A stretch of DNA of 64,000 nucleotides from CAVTWY01 sp963738575 (GTDB lineage: Bacteria > Pseudomonadota > Gammaproteobacteria > Burkholderiales > Burkholderiaceae_C): contig CAVTWY010000002.1 in the NCBI GenBank assembly GCA_963738575.1, positions 1,302,001-1,366,000 of the forward strand, written 5' to 3'. The notes under the pieces were generated by a model that was not told where the DNA came from, made no database searches, and saw nothing but the letters and a program-made list of their open reading frames with translations. The position numbers and the translations under genes were made by a program. Numbering within the stretch: position 1 is the stretch's first letter; the number at the start of each line of letters is the position of its first letter. This document shows, one piece after another, positions 45,708 to 52,994 of this stretch.

Positions 45708-45729
45708 GTTTAGGACACTTTTAGGACAC
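45708..45729. repeat. Integrase arm-type repeat, left end
   Basis: 22 bases made of two TTTAGGACAC units 11 bases apart; the same 22 bases occur at 52067-52088 near the right end. Paired short direct repeats at both ends of an element, near but outside the core, are what tyrosine integrases use as arm sites. Confidence 0.65.
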
Positions 45730-45744
45730 CTGAGGCAAAACACC

Positions 45745-46923
45745 ATGATTCGACGCATCGACACCGTGGACGCGCGGGCCAAATTGAAGCCTCGCCACCC
45801 TCCGCACTGGCACAAGCTAACCACAGGTTGCCACGTAGGTTTCCGCAAAGTGACGGCGGGATCGGATGGTGTTTGGCTGGCGCGTTGGAACGACACGGCG
45901 ACCGGCAAACAACCCATCACCAGCTTCGGAGGTTTCGACGACCTGCCAGCGCATCAGCGTTTTGATGCAGCCGTGAAGGCGGCGAATGAGTGGTTCCAGC
46001 ACCTGGGCAAGGGCGGGTCGCTGGAAGTGGTCACGGTCGCTGAGGCATGCGCCAACTACGTGGCAAACGTGCAGGCCTCCAAAGGCACCAAACAAGCCAA
46101 CGACCTGCGGGCACGTTTTGAGCGCTGGGTGAATGGTGACAAGCTGGCAAAGGTTGCGTTGCCAAAACTCACGCGGCGACAAGTGGAGGCTTGGCGGCGC
46201 ACGCTGGAAACCACGCCCGTTGTGGCCGACCCATACGCCAAGAAGCCCACCACCCGCGAACGCGCAGCATCCACGGTGAACCGCGACATGTCTGCCCTGC
46301 GCGCCGCATTGAACCGCGCGCTTGATGAAGGGCACGTCACCAGCGACATGGCATGGCGCGTGGCCCTGCGCCCCGTCAAAGACGCCGACGGGCAGCGTGA
46401 CGCCTACCTAGACCGGGGCCAACGCAAAGCCATGATCCAACACGCGGCGGCTGACGTGGGGGAGTTCTTGCAAGGCTTGGCCACCGTGCCCCTGCGCCCT
46501 GGTGCGCTTGCCGCTTTGACCGTGGCTTCGTTTGATCGGCGGCTGGGTGTGCTGAGCGTTGGCAAAGACAAGGCGGGCCGTGATCGAAAAATCAAGTTGG
46601 CAGCGGCCACCGCCAAGTGGTTCGAAGAACGCGTCAAGAACAAGCTACCGGCTGCCCCCTTGCTTTCGCGTGCAGATGGCAAGGCCTGGGACAAAGACGC
46701 TTGGAAGAAACACGTCAAGGCGGCTGCGCGTGCTGCTGGGCTGGGCGAGGCAATCACCGCCTACGCCATGCGCCACAGCGCCATCACCGACCTTGTGACG
46801 GGTGGCCTTGACCTGCTGACCGTCGCCCAACTGAGCGGCACCAGCGTGGCCATGATCGAACGGCACTACGGGCACCTGCGGGCTGATCACGCAGCGGCGG
46901 CCATGGAAAAGTTGGCGCTGTGA
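45745..46923 (+). CDS. int: Tyrosine recombinase/integrase
   Basis: 392 residues. The N-terminal region resembles an arm/core DNA-binding domain; the catalytic domain has LATVPLRPGALAALTVASFD (first catalytic Arg), AYAMRHSAITDLVTGG (His-x2-Arg-like box reading RHS) and LSGTSVAMIERHYGHLRADHAA with the Tyr nucleophile. It begins about 120 bases inside the left attachment repeat. It would catalyse insertion into and excision from tRNA-Val. AGG nine bases before the ATG is a weak ribosome site. Confidence 0.92.
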   Translation: MIRRIDTVDARAKLKPRHPPHWHKLTTGCHVGFRKVTAGSDGVWLARWNDTATGKQPITSFGGFDDLPAHQRFDAAVKAANEWFQHLGKGGSLEVVTVAEACANYVANVQASKGTKQANDLRARFERWVNGDKLAKVALPKLTRRQVEAWRRTLETTPVVADPYAKKPTTRERAASTVNRDMSALRAALNRALDEGHVTSDMAWRVALRPVKDADGQRDAYLDRGQRKAMIQHAAADVGEFLQGLATVPLRPGALAALTVASFDRRLGVLSVGKDKAGRDRKIKLAAATAKWFEERVKNKLPAAPLLSRADGKAWDKDAWKKHVKAAARAAGLGEAITAYAMRHSAITDLVTGGLDLLTVAQLSGTSVAMIERHYGHLRADHAAAAMEKLAL

Positions 46924-46993
46924 CCATCGAGTTACCTTGCCATGCTTTAGTGCTGTTTGACAATACTGATAACGCTGTGCGACACTACGGCCT

Positions 46994-47275
46994 GTGATCA
47001 AAAGCTTCAAGGACACCAAGACGGCGGCCATCTTCAGCGGCTTGGAGGTTCGCGGCTTGCCCCGCGAGATTCAAGGCACAGCGCGCCGCAAGCTCAAGCT
47101 GATTGATGCAGCCCCGTCGATCCTGGCGTTGCGTGTTCCACCGGGCAACCGACTGGAAACGCTCAAGGGCGAACGACGGGGCCAGTGGAGTATTCGCATC
47201 AATGAACAGTGGCGCATTTGCTTCACATGGAAAGACGGCAACGCCTTCGATGTGGAGGTGGTTGATTACCACTGA
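46994..47275 (+). CDS. higB: HigB/RelE-type toxin
   Basis: 93 residues from GTG 46994. Landmarks are IKSFKDTKTAAIFSGLEVRG, LPREIQGTARRKLKLIDAA, PPGNRLETLKGERRGQWSIRI and EQWRICFTWKDGNAFDVEVVDYH, the complete HigB family pattern of ribosome-dependent mRNA interferases. The cognate antitoxin follows 48 bases later. It likely maintains the integrated element in the population. Confidence 0.9.
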   Translation: MIKSFKDTKTAAIFSGLEVRGLPREIQGTARRKLKLIDAAPSILALRVPPGNRLETLKGERRGQWSIRINEQWRICFTWKDGNAFDVEVVDYH

Positions 47276-47322
47276 CCGGCCAATGTCGTGTGCATGCACG
47301 GCGCAACAACCAAGGATCCACC

Positions 47323-47670
47323 ATGAGCATTCATCGCAGTGAATTGAAAACCACCAACTTCAAAGGCGTGACCACGGGCCGCAAGCTGGACGCCGTGCAC
47401 CCCGGCGCGGTGCTGCAAGCCGACTTCATCGACGCCATGGGCATCACCCGCTACCGAGTGGCCAAAGCCATCGGCGTGCAACAACGCCGCATCGATGAAA
47501 TCTGCTCGGGTGACCGTGCCGTGACCGCAGACACCGCCTACCGCTTGGGCTTGGCGTTTGGTGTTGAAGCGCAGTTTTGGCTAAACCTGCAAGGGCAATA
47601 CGACTTGGAGGTGATCGAGCGCGACCAAGGCAAAGACATGGCCGAGATGGTGCAGCCCCTGGCCGCCTGA
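47323..47670 (+). CDS. higA: HigA-type antitoxin
   Basis: 115 residues with an XRE helix-turn-helix: VHPGAVLQADFIDAMGITRYRVAKAIGVQQRRIDEICSGDRAVTADTAYRLGLAFG, followed by the HigA tail FWLNLQGQYDLEVIE. ATG at 47323 has AAGGA seven bases upstream; the in-frame 47290 start is not needed. It pairs with the upstream HigB and likely represses the pair. Confidence 0.92.
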   Translation: MSIHRSELKTTNFKGVTTGRKLDAVHPGAVLQADFIDAMGITRYRVAKAIGVQQRRIDEICSGDRAVTADTAYRLGLAFGVEAQFWLNLQGQYDLEVIERDQGKDMAEMVQPLAA

Positions 47671-47774
47671 CAAGTTAAGCCGCGCCTAGCCCGAGGCTGA
47701 TCCCCGAGGGCAAATAGCTGGTTCCCTTGCCAGCGTGGCGCGGCTCCTTCACAAGGTTGCATGAGGGATGCACG

Positions 47775-48485
47775 ATGTTCGCGCGACTGAAGTACGCTGA
47801 AAGGCCTTTGGGTGAGAACCAATTCGTCCTGCCACCAATCACAACGCAGGTTGATCCGAATTTGCTTGCGCTTCCCGATCACACGAACGTGGGGGTGTTT
47901 TGTCGGCACTGGAGCTGTTTCGAATACCAAGGAACTAGCGCTGAAGAGGCCGTAGCAACATGGCGCGACACCATCGCCCGGCAAGCACGCGGCGAGTACT
48001 GGGCTGGCGAAATTGCGGCATCACTCGCCGAAGAAAACGGTCTTGATGCTGATGCCTTGCTTGACCGCATGGAGGCTGACCACAAAGCCGGGACCCTGGT
48101 TCTACGCGACCGCGACACGCTTGCGCCGGTTGTTCCCAACATGCCGTTCAAGGCGTATCGGTACTTCATGTACCCGGCGGACATTGACGCGATGCTTGTG
48201 CGCTGGGGGGTTCCCTATCGATTTTCTAACGTGCTGCGGGCGGAGACGAAGTCAATCAATGCGGTTGCGCGAAAGCCTGTTCAGCGAATGCCCGCCAACG
48301 AGGAAGCCATCTTGGCCGCATTGAAAAACGCAGGCTACGACCCAATGGCAATTCCTAGGGCAAACGGTACGAACTCGCCAGCTAAGAATGCGGCCCGAGC
48401 TGGCGCAGGGCTCGCGCCGGGCGCTTTCAAACACGCTTGGAGCGCGTTGAGAAAACCCGGCGGCGGCGTTCAAGACGCCACGTAA
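47775..48485 (+). CDS. Hypothetical element protein, about 236 residues
   Basis: ATG at 47775 has GAGGG eight bases upstream. No family is recognised with confidence. It contains a Cys pair region near GVFCRHWSCFEYQGTSAEEAV, a charged helical middle (AASLAEENGLDADALLDRMEADHKAG) and a basic C-terminal helix-rich tail (EEAILAALKNAGYDPMAI ... KHAWSALRKPGG) typical of element-encoded DNA-associated proteins. It stands between the HigBA module and the repeat-rich operator region at 48489. Confidence 0.55.
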   Translation: MFARLKYAERPLGENQFVLPPITTQVDPNLLALPDHTNVGVFCRHWSCFEYQGTSAEEAVATWRDTIARQARGEYWAGEIAASLAEENGLDADALLDRMEADHKAGTLVLRDRDTLAPVVPNMPFKAYRYFMYPADIDAMLVRWGVPYRFSNVLRAETKSINAVARKPVQRMPANEEAILAALKNAGYDPMAIPRANGTNSPAKNAARAGAGLAPGAFKHAWSALRKPGGGVQDAT

Positions 48486-48488
48486 TGG

Positions 48489-48530
48489 CTAGGTGGTCAA
48501 GCTAGGTGGTCAAAGCTTGACCACTTGACC
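48489..48530. promoter_or_regulatory. Multi-site operator: four GGTCAA/TTGACC half-sites
   Basis: Direct repeats CTAGGTGGTCAA at 48489-48500 and 48502-48513, then inverted copies TTGACC at 48517-48522 and 48525-48530. GTGGTCAA and TTGACCAC (48506-48524) form a near-perfect palindrome with a three-base spacer. Such half-site clusters suit a dimeric repressor or an excisionase/initiator. It sits 70 bases before the AlpA-like gene. Confidence 0.5.
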
Positions 48531-48600
48531 ATCTTGCAATGTCCAGCAAGCAAATTTGAAACTTGCGATGCACTTGATTTGAGTGTCTACAGGTTTCAAT

Positions 48601-48831
48601 ATGCCCAACAGAGCCCACCAACCAAGAATCCCCGACACGCTGGCCGACGTGGCCTACATCGACGGCCCCTCACTCGCTGCCGCTGCCGACATGTCGCGCA
48701 GCAAATTCCTTGAATGCGTCCGGCGCGGCGATGCGCCAAAGCCCGACATCCAGCGAAAGAGATTCACCCGTTGGAAGGTGGTCACCGCTCGCGCATGGCT
48801 TGAAAGCCTTGCTGTCCGTGAGGGGGCTTGA
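48601..48831 (+). CDS. AlpA-like DNA-binding protein (putative excisionase/activator)
   Basis: 76 residues from ATG 48601. The helix-turn-helix reads GPSLAAAADMSRSKFLECVRRGDAPKPD, followed by RWKVVTARAWLESLA, the AlpA/MerR-like winged form seen in phage satellite and island regulators. AlpA proteins activate integrase or excise islands. A GTG at 48583 is also in frame. It is the first gene of the small operon running to 51541. Confidence 0.65.
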   Translation: MPNRAHQPRIPDTLADVAYIDGPSLAAAADMSRSKFLECVRRGDAPKPDIQRKRFTRWKVVTARAWLESLAVREGA

Positions 48832-48833
48832 AC

Positions 48834-49079
48834 ATGGCCTACCAAAAAGACGAAAGCCACGGGGTGCGAGCCGTGGCAATCGAAATTCAAGCGGGTACTG
48901 ACAACGCTGATTCTGCCAAGCACTTCGCCACCCTGCAAGCCCACTTGGCCCTTAACGGGTGGGTCACCAGCCTTGAGGCATCGGGTGCGATCAACGTCAG
49001 CCGCTGGGGCCACACGCGCACGTTGGACACGCTGGCCGAGCTGGAGGCGTTCGCGCGTCGTGCGGGGGTGCGATCATGA
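48834..49079 (+). CDS. Hypothetical small element protein, 81 residues
   Basis: Starts three bases after the AlpA-like gene stop. A Lys/Glu/Ala-rich helical protein (ADSAKHFATLQAHLALNGWVTSLEASGAINVSRWGHTRTLDTLAELEAFA) of no recognised family. It ends inside the start of the zinc-finger gene (ATGA overlap), showing that this block of genes is co-translated. Function unknown. Confidence 0.5.
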   Translation: MAYQKDESHGVRAVAIEIQAGTDNADSAKHFATLQAHLALNGWVTSLEASGAINVSRWGHTRTLDTLAELEAFARRAGVRS

Positions 49080-49522
49080 GCCCGCAACTTGACTTGGTGC
49101 TATCGCGCCTGGGCCCGTACCGCCTTCGGGAAAATGGCCGTGATCGCTGGCGAGCATGCTGCCCCGCCCACTGTGGCAAGAACCCTAGCGCGCTCAGTGT
49201 GGGTATTGCTGCTGATGGTGAGGCGGTGCTGTTGAGGTGCTGGCAAGGCTGCACGGTCGATGAGGTTTGCGATGCACTTGGCATCGAGCTTCAAGACTTG
49301 TTTCCGGCAAGGCCTGCACCTGGTGGTGGTCACGCCGCATCAGCACGGCGGCGCATGGTGTCTGCTGGCCAAGCGCTTGAGCTGGTCGATGGCGAAATGC
49401 TGCTGTGCGTGGTCTGCGCGTCCACCATGGCGCGCGGCCTGCCGCTGCCTGAATCCACCCGCGAACGCTTGCTGATTGGCGCGGCCCGCGTGTCGATGCT
49501 TCGTGATGAGGTGCGCGCATGA
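49076..49522 (+). CDS. CHC2 zinc-finger primase-like protein
   Basis: 148 residues. It has the primase zinc ribbon: WRACCPAHCGKNPSALSV, then LRCWQGCTVDEVCDALGI, with Cys-x2-His...Cys-x3-Cys spacing of the CHC2 class. The second half is helical with a possible C-terminal activation segment (LALELVDGEMLLCVVCAS). The usual TOPRIM catalytic core is absent, so it is either a partial primase working with the ATPase downstream or a template-binding factor. ATGA overlaps link it to its neighbours. Confidence 0.72.
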   Translation: MSPQLDLVLSRLGPYRLRENGRDRWRACCPAHCGKNPSALSVGIAADGEAVLLRCWQGCTVDEVCDALGIELQDLFPARPAPGGGHAASARRRMVSAGQALELVDGEMLLCVVCASTMARGLPLPESTRERLLIGAARVSMLRDEVRA

Positions 49523-50775
49523 ATCTCGATCAATTGGACGAAGCCATCAAGCGCATGGGTGGCGCTGAAGCAGTGGTGGCCAACGCGCTGCCATCGCCCA
49601 AGCAAACTGTGCGCCTAACGCGCGGCGACACGGTGACGTTGGAGCCCGTGCATTGGGCTTGGCATGGCTTCCTGCCGCTTGGCATGCTCACCGTCATGGG
49701 TGGTGCACCTGGGTGCGGCAAGACCACGATTGCACTGTCATTGGCCAGCGTGATGACCAAGGGCGGCCAATGGCCTGATGGCACACGCTGCGCCGACGCT
49801 GGCGACGTTCTTGTGTGGTCAGGCGAGGATGGCGAATCGGTGCTGGCCGCGCGTCTTTTCGCTGAAGGTGCTGACATGACGAAGGTCCACTTCATCACCG
49901 GCATGGTGAATGGTGACGCGTTCGACCCCGGCAACGACATGGCTGCGCTTGAACTTGCGGCGCAAGCCTTGCCAAATCTGCGACTGTTGATCCTTGACCC
50001 CATCGTGTCGGCAGTCACCGGCGACGGTAACAAGGCCAACGACGTGCGCCGATCCCTTCAGCCCATCGTCACCCTGGCGCAAAGGCTTGGATGCGCGGTC
50101 ATCGGCATCACGCACTTCAGCAAGGGCACCAGCGGGCGCGATCCCGTGGAGCGCATCACGGGCAGCCAAGCCTACGGTGCCTTGGCCCGCGTGGTGTTGG
50201 TTGCGTCCAAGGCCAAGCCAGACGAAGAAGGCAAGCCACGGCGTGTGCTGATGCGCGCCAAGTCAAACATCGGCCCTGACGATGGCGGGTTTGCCTATGA
50301 CCTAGAACGTGTGCCCGTTGCGCCGGGTGTTGAAGGTCAGCGGGTAACTTGGCTGGATGCCATCGAAGGGTCAGCCCTTGACGTACTGGACGAAGCCGAG
50401 GAAAGCCAAGGCGCTGATTCCATCGGCGTGACCAACGATGCAGACGAAGCGCTGAAGCGATGCATCGGCCGTGACTTGGTGCCAAGCAGTGAAGTGCGCG
50501 AGGCGATGCGCAAAGACGGGTTCACGGAAAAGCAGGTGCGGGCAGCCCGTGAGCGAGTGGGCGTCATCATCAAACGAACAGGTGCAGGCAAGGACGCCAA
50601 GAGCTTTTGGAAGCTACCCCAAGGGGCTGTGCTGCCAGCGGATGAAGTGGCACTCGTGCCCTCGGAAAGTGACTCGTGCCCACACATGCCCACAAAAACA
50701 GAGGGCGCGAGTGGGCATGAGTGCCAAAACTTGGGCATGAGTGAAGCTGCCAAAGACGACGTGGAGGCTTTCTGA
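49519..50775 (+). CDS. RepA-like AAA ATPase (AAA_25), putative replicative helicase
   Basis: 418 residues with Walker A VMGGAPGCGKTTIALSLAS, VWSGEDGESVLAARLFAEG, Walker B-like LLILDPIVSAVTG, the sensor-bearing IGITHFSKGTSGRDPVERITGSQAYGALARVV and a C-terminal winged segment with SSEVREAMRKDGFTEKQVRAARERVGV. This is the RepA/hexameric helicase-loader type common on small plasmids, satellites and integrative elements. With the zinc-finger protein it forms a two-part primase-helicase. It strongly suggests that the element replicates itself after excision. Confidence 0.83.
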   Translation: MNLDQLDEAIKRMGGAEAVVANALPSPKQTVRLTRGDTVTLEPVHWAWHGFLPLGMLTVMGGAPGCGKTTIALSLASVMTKGGQWPDGTRCADAGDVLVWSGEDGESVLAARLFAEGADMTKVHFITGMVNGDAFDPGNDMAALELAAQALPNLRLLILDPIVSAVTGDGNKANDVRRSLQPIVTLAQRLGCAVIGITHFSKGTSGRDPVERITGSQAYGALARVVLVASKAKPDEEGKPRRVLMRAKSNIGPDDGGFAYDLERVPVAPGVEGQRVTWLDAIEGSALDVLDEAEESQGADSIGVTNDADEALKRCIGRDLVPSSEVREAMRKDGFTEKQVRAARERVGVIIKRTGAGKDAKSFWKLPQGAVLPADEVALVPSESDSCPHMPTKTEGASGHECQNLGMSEAAKDDVEAF

Positions 50776-51290
50776 TGGGTGCCTTCGACCTACTGCAAGC
50801 CTTGCAAAGTGCAGGCATCACCATCGCGGCAGATGCTGGGCGGTTGGTGGTCAGGCCTGCTTCGAAGTTGACGGACGACATGCGGCATGCTTTGCGTGCA
50901 TCCAAGTCGCAGGTGCTCGCAGCGCTAACGTTGGCGGCGGCTACGAACGATTGGCCACCGCTACCCCCATCGGCAGATCGGCCCTTCAAACTGACCAAAG
51001 CCGACGGTGACCAAGCGCACGCCGTGGCCTGGGACGATGACGCCATCGAGCGCTTCACGCTGCGTAAGGGCCGAGCTTTGGGGCTTGGCTTCAACGCTGA
51101 CGACGCGGGCGACATTGCCGAGCGCATGCACCTGCGCGATGTGGAGCTGGACGAACGAACGGCGTGCACCGAGTGCGCACACCTTCGCGGCATGCGGTGC
51201 AGCAATGCAGCGGCTGCCACGCTGGCGACACCAAGCGTTGGGAGTCTTGAAGCTGTGCGGCTGAAGCGCTGCCAAGGCTTTGCGGCATGA
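50775..51290 (+). CDS. Hypothetical element protein with N-terminal docking-like helix pair
   Basis: 171 residues. The N-terminal segment FDLLQALQSAGITIAADAGRLVVRPASKLTDDMRHALRASKSQVLAALT resembles TubC-type docking/TPR-less helix bundles found in element proteins, while the C-terminus carries TACTECAHLRGMRCSN and KRCQGFAA, four or five cysteines that may bind zinc. It overlaps the ATPase stop by one base, so it is translated with it. No function can be assigned. Confidence 0.5.
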   Translation: MGAFDLLQALQSAGITIAADAGRLVVRPASKLTDDMRHALRASKSQVLAALTLAAATNDWPPLPPSADRPFKLTKADGDQAHAVAWDDDAIERFTLRKGRALGLGFNADDAGDIAERMHLRDVELDERTACTECAHLRGMRCSNAAAATLATPSVGSLEAVRLKRCQGFAA

Positions 51291-51541
51291 GCTGGGCACC
51301 CGGCCAGCCCGTCGTGACGGCAACCGATCATGCACAGTGGGAATCGTGGCGCACGGAACGCAAGCGCCAGCAACAACGCGACCGGCGGGCGAAGAACCCA
51401 CGCATCGACTACTACCCGAGTAGCGACGCCTTGGCGGTCATCTCGCGCTTTTGGGGTCAGACTGCATGGCACCCGAGCGACGTTTCATCGGTACTTGATC
51501 GCATCGTTGCAGAGTGGGTCGAATGCGCGGCACCGGAATAA
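51287..51541 (+). CDS. Hypothetical small element protein, 84 residues
   Basis: Begins MSWAPGQPVVTATDHAQWESW, followed by a strongly basic block with many Arg and Gln (TERKRQQQRDRRAKNPRID), then YYPSSDALAVISRFWGQTAWHPSDVSSVLDRI. Starts by ATGA overlap with the preceding gene. It may bind nucleic acid through the basic region, but no family is recognised. It is the last gene before the repeat region. Confidence 0.45.
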   Translation: MSWAPGQPVVTATDHAQWESWRTERKRQQQRDRRAKNPRIDYYPSSDALAVISRFWGQTAWHPSDVSSVLDRIVAEWVECAAPE

Positions 51542-51599
51542 ACAAGGGCAGTAAAACGGTGGAGACACCTCACCATGGGCGCATCGGACGAGACTCCGC

Positions 51600-51890
51600 G
51601 AGCGCTTGCGAGGAGGTCCTTCACCGTGGGCGTCATCGCTCCAGATTCCGCGCGCGCTAGGGTTTTCGCAGCATGACGCGCTAGCGACGAGGGGTTTTGC
51701 CGAACAGCACGCCTGCGCGCGCGAGGAGGAGTAGGTTTGTCCGACCGATACGCACGCGCGCGCGAGGAGGAGCATCATTCCGCCAATTCCGCGCAGGCGC
51801 GCGCGAAGAGGCGTTTGCGCGCAAGTACGCCCGCGCGGCGCGAGGCTGGTTTGGGTTATCTGCACGTTACGCGCGCGCGAGGCTGGTTTC
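51600..51890. repeat. Array of GC-rich repeats with about 40-base period
   Basis: The string GCGAGGAGG or variants (GCGACGAGG, GCGAAGAGG, GCGAGGCTGG) follows runs of GCGC at 51609, 51685, 51722, 51763, 51804, 51841 and 51878, spaced mainly 37-41 bases. Short open frames through it (51697-51945, 51737-52003) encode Arg/Ala-rich peptides but vary in frame and have no ribosome site, so coding seems unlikely. The array lies between the last gene and the right end of the element and could be a replication origin or integration structure. Confidence 0.5.
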
Positions 51891-52066
51891 CACGGCCATG
51901 GTTACCAGCAAGGTTTCCACTGAAACGTCGTTGGGCGGGAGTTAGTACGCAGCCGAGTACGCGCGGAAACCCCAAATGCGCGTGCCTGGACGCGGCTTCG
52001 TGAGTTGACAAATGTTCACTTTAGAAGCGGCGCTTACGCACACCACAAGTGGATCCTAAAAGGGTG

Positions 52067-52088
52067 GTTTAGGACACTTTTAGGACAC
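52067..52088. repeat. Integrase arm-type repeat, right end
   Basis: Same 22 bases as 45708-45729: two TTTAGGACAC units. An inverted partial copy (TCCTAAAA) lies at 52054-52061. Sited about 50 bases from the right attachment repeat, it fits an integrase arm site. No gene occupies 51542-52135 otherwise. Confidence 0.65.
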
Positions 52089-52134
52089 TAGGCCCTTTCG
52101 AAACCACCAAAACAGCGCTAAGTGCTTGATTCTT

Positions 52135-52185
52135 TTGGTGGGCGGTGCAGGGTTCGAACCTGCGACCCCTGCCGTGTGAAGGCAG
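52135..52185 (-). repeat. Right attachment repeat (part of intact tRNA-Val)
   Basis: 51 bases identical to 45576-45626. On this side the core is fused to the 5' half of the tRNA gene, so the tRNA is complete and the element supplied its 3' half without change to the mature sequence. TTGACA at 52014-52019 just inside may be a promoter for the right end. Confidence 0.9.
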
Positions 52186-52210
52186 TGCTCTACCACTGAG
52201 CTAACCGCCC
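52136..52210 (-). tRNA. tRNA-Val (anticodon CAC)
   Basis: 75 bases including an encoded CCA. Acceptor GGGCGGT/ACCGCCC, D arm GCTC...GAGC, anticodon arm CTGCC-TTCACAC-GGCAG with CAC at positions 34-36, and T arm GCAGG-TTCGAAC-CCTGC. The gene is read leftward, towards the integrated element. It is the target of the integrase: its 3' half is the attachment core. Confidence 0.96.
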
Positions 52211-52292
52211 GGACTGCATTGGCGTCAAGGGGTGCAGTGAAGTGCACAAACCCCCAAGCCCTCCATTATGCCAGTGTTGCGCGCCCTCAGGT

Positions 52293-52994
52293 TCACGCCA
52301 CGCGCCACGCCGTCTTGCCGCCACTGGCTTTGTCCAGCACCGTGAGCCAGGCTTCGTGGGCCTGCTGCTCGGCTTGCGTGGGCTCGATCACGGGCAATGC
52401 CAACGCCATCAAATCGATGTGCTTGACCACGGTAACCTGGGCCTGGGCGCCGTCACTGCTATCGATCACCAGCGAGTCTTGCCCGCGCGTCAAACGGATG
52501 TAGACATCGGCCAGCAGGCCCGCGTCCAGCAAGGCGCCGTGCAAGGTGCGGGAGGTGTTGTCGACCTCCAGCCTGCGGCACAAGGCGTCCAGTGAGTTGG
52601 ACTTGCCCGGAAACATGTCGCGCGCCATCAGCAAGGTGTCGGTCACCCGCCCGGCCACGCTGCTGAACGGCTTGCGCTTGACACGCTCCAACTCGGCATT
52701 TAAAAAAGCGACGTCAAAGGCTGCGTTGTGGATGATGACTTCGGCGCCTTGCAGGTACGTCATCAACTCGTCGGCCACCGTCGCAAACAACGGTTTGTCG
52801 GCCAAAAACTCGTCCGTTAGCCCGTGCACTTTGATGGCGTCGGGTGAGCTGGCGCGCTGCGGGTTGAGGTAGAAGTGTTTGTTCTTGCCCGTGCGTCGGC
52901 GGTTGACCATCTCGATGCAGCCGATCTCGATGATGCGGTCACCGCCATCGGGGCTCAGGCCCGTGGTTTCGGTGTCGAGAAATATTTGCCTCAT
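52293..52994 (-). CDS. dnaQ: DNA polymerase III epsilon subunit (3'-5' exonuclease)
   Basis: About 233 residues. Exonuclease motifs: Exo I LDTETTGL, Exo II HNAAFDVAFLNAEL, Exo III YxxxD-type HGALLDAGLLADVY. A C-terminal tail (TQAEQQAHEAWLTVLD) with polymerase-binding character follows. ATG at 52994 overlaps the lgt stop (ATGA); an open frame upstream is not used. The proofreading subunit removes mispaired bases in the replisome. Confidence 0.95.
   Translation of the reverse strand: MRQIFLDTETTGLSPDGGDRIIEIGCIEMVNRRRTGKNKHFYLNPQRASSPDAIKVHGLTDEFLADKPLFATVADELMTYLQGAEVIIHNAAFDVAFLNAELERVKRKPFSSVAGRVTDTLLMARDMFPGKSNSLDALCRRLEVDNTSRTLHGALLDAGLLADVYIRLTRGQDSLVIDSSDGAQAQVTVVKHIDLMALALPVIEPTQAEQQAHEAWLTVLDKASGGKTAWRVA

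Larger units (their letters stand above)
45576..52185. mobile_element. Integrative element in the 3' end of tRNA-Val (6.6 kb, no structural or conjugation genes)
   Basis: Bounded by identical 51-bp direct repeats (45576-45626 and 52135-52185) that are the 3' half of the tRNA-Val gene. The right copy forms part of the intact tRNA, the left copy is a fragment beside the integrase. Inside are a tyrosine recombinase, a HigBA module, an AlpA-like gene, a CHC2-type zinc-finger gene, a RepA-like AAA ATPase and small unknowns, all plus strand. Lack of capsid, packaging and transfer genes suggests a satellite-like or cryptic replicating element mobilised by another phage or plasmid. Integrase arm-site candidates (45708 and 52067) lie at both ends. 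Confidence 0.85.

Noticed and set aside
51600..51890. CRISPR array
   Set aside because: The repeats are short, imperfect and GC-biased, the spacers are also similar to one another, and no cas gene is present.
51697..52003. Arg/Ala-rich proteins encoded in the repeat array
   Set aside because: No ribosome site, several frames equally open, composition driven by the GC repeats.
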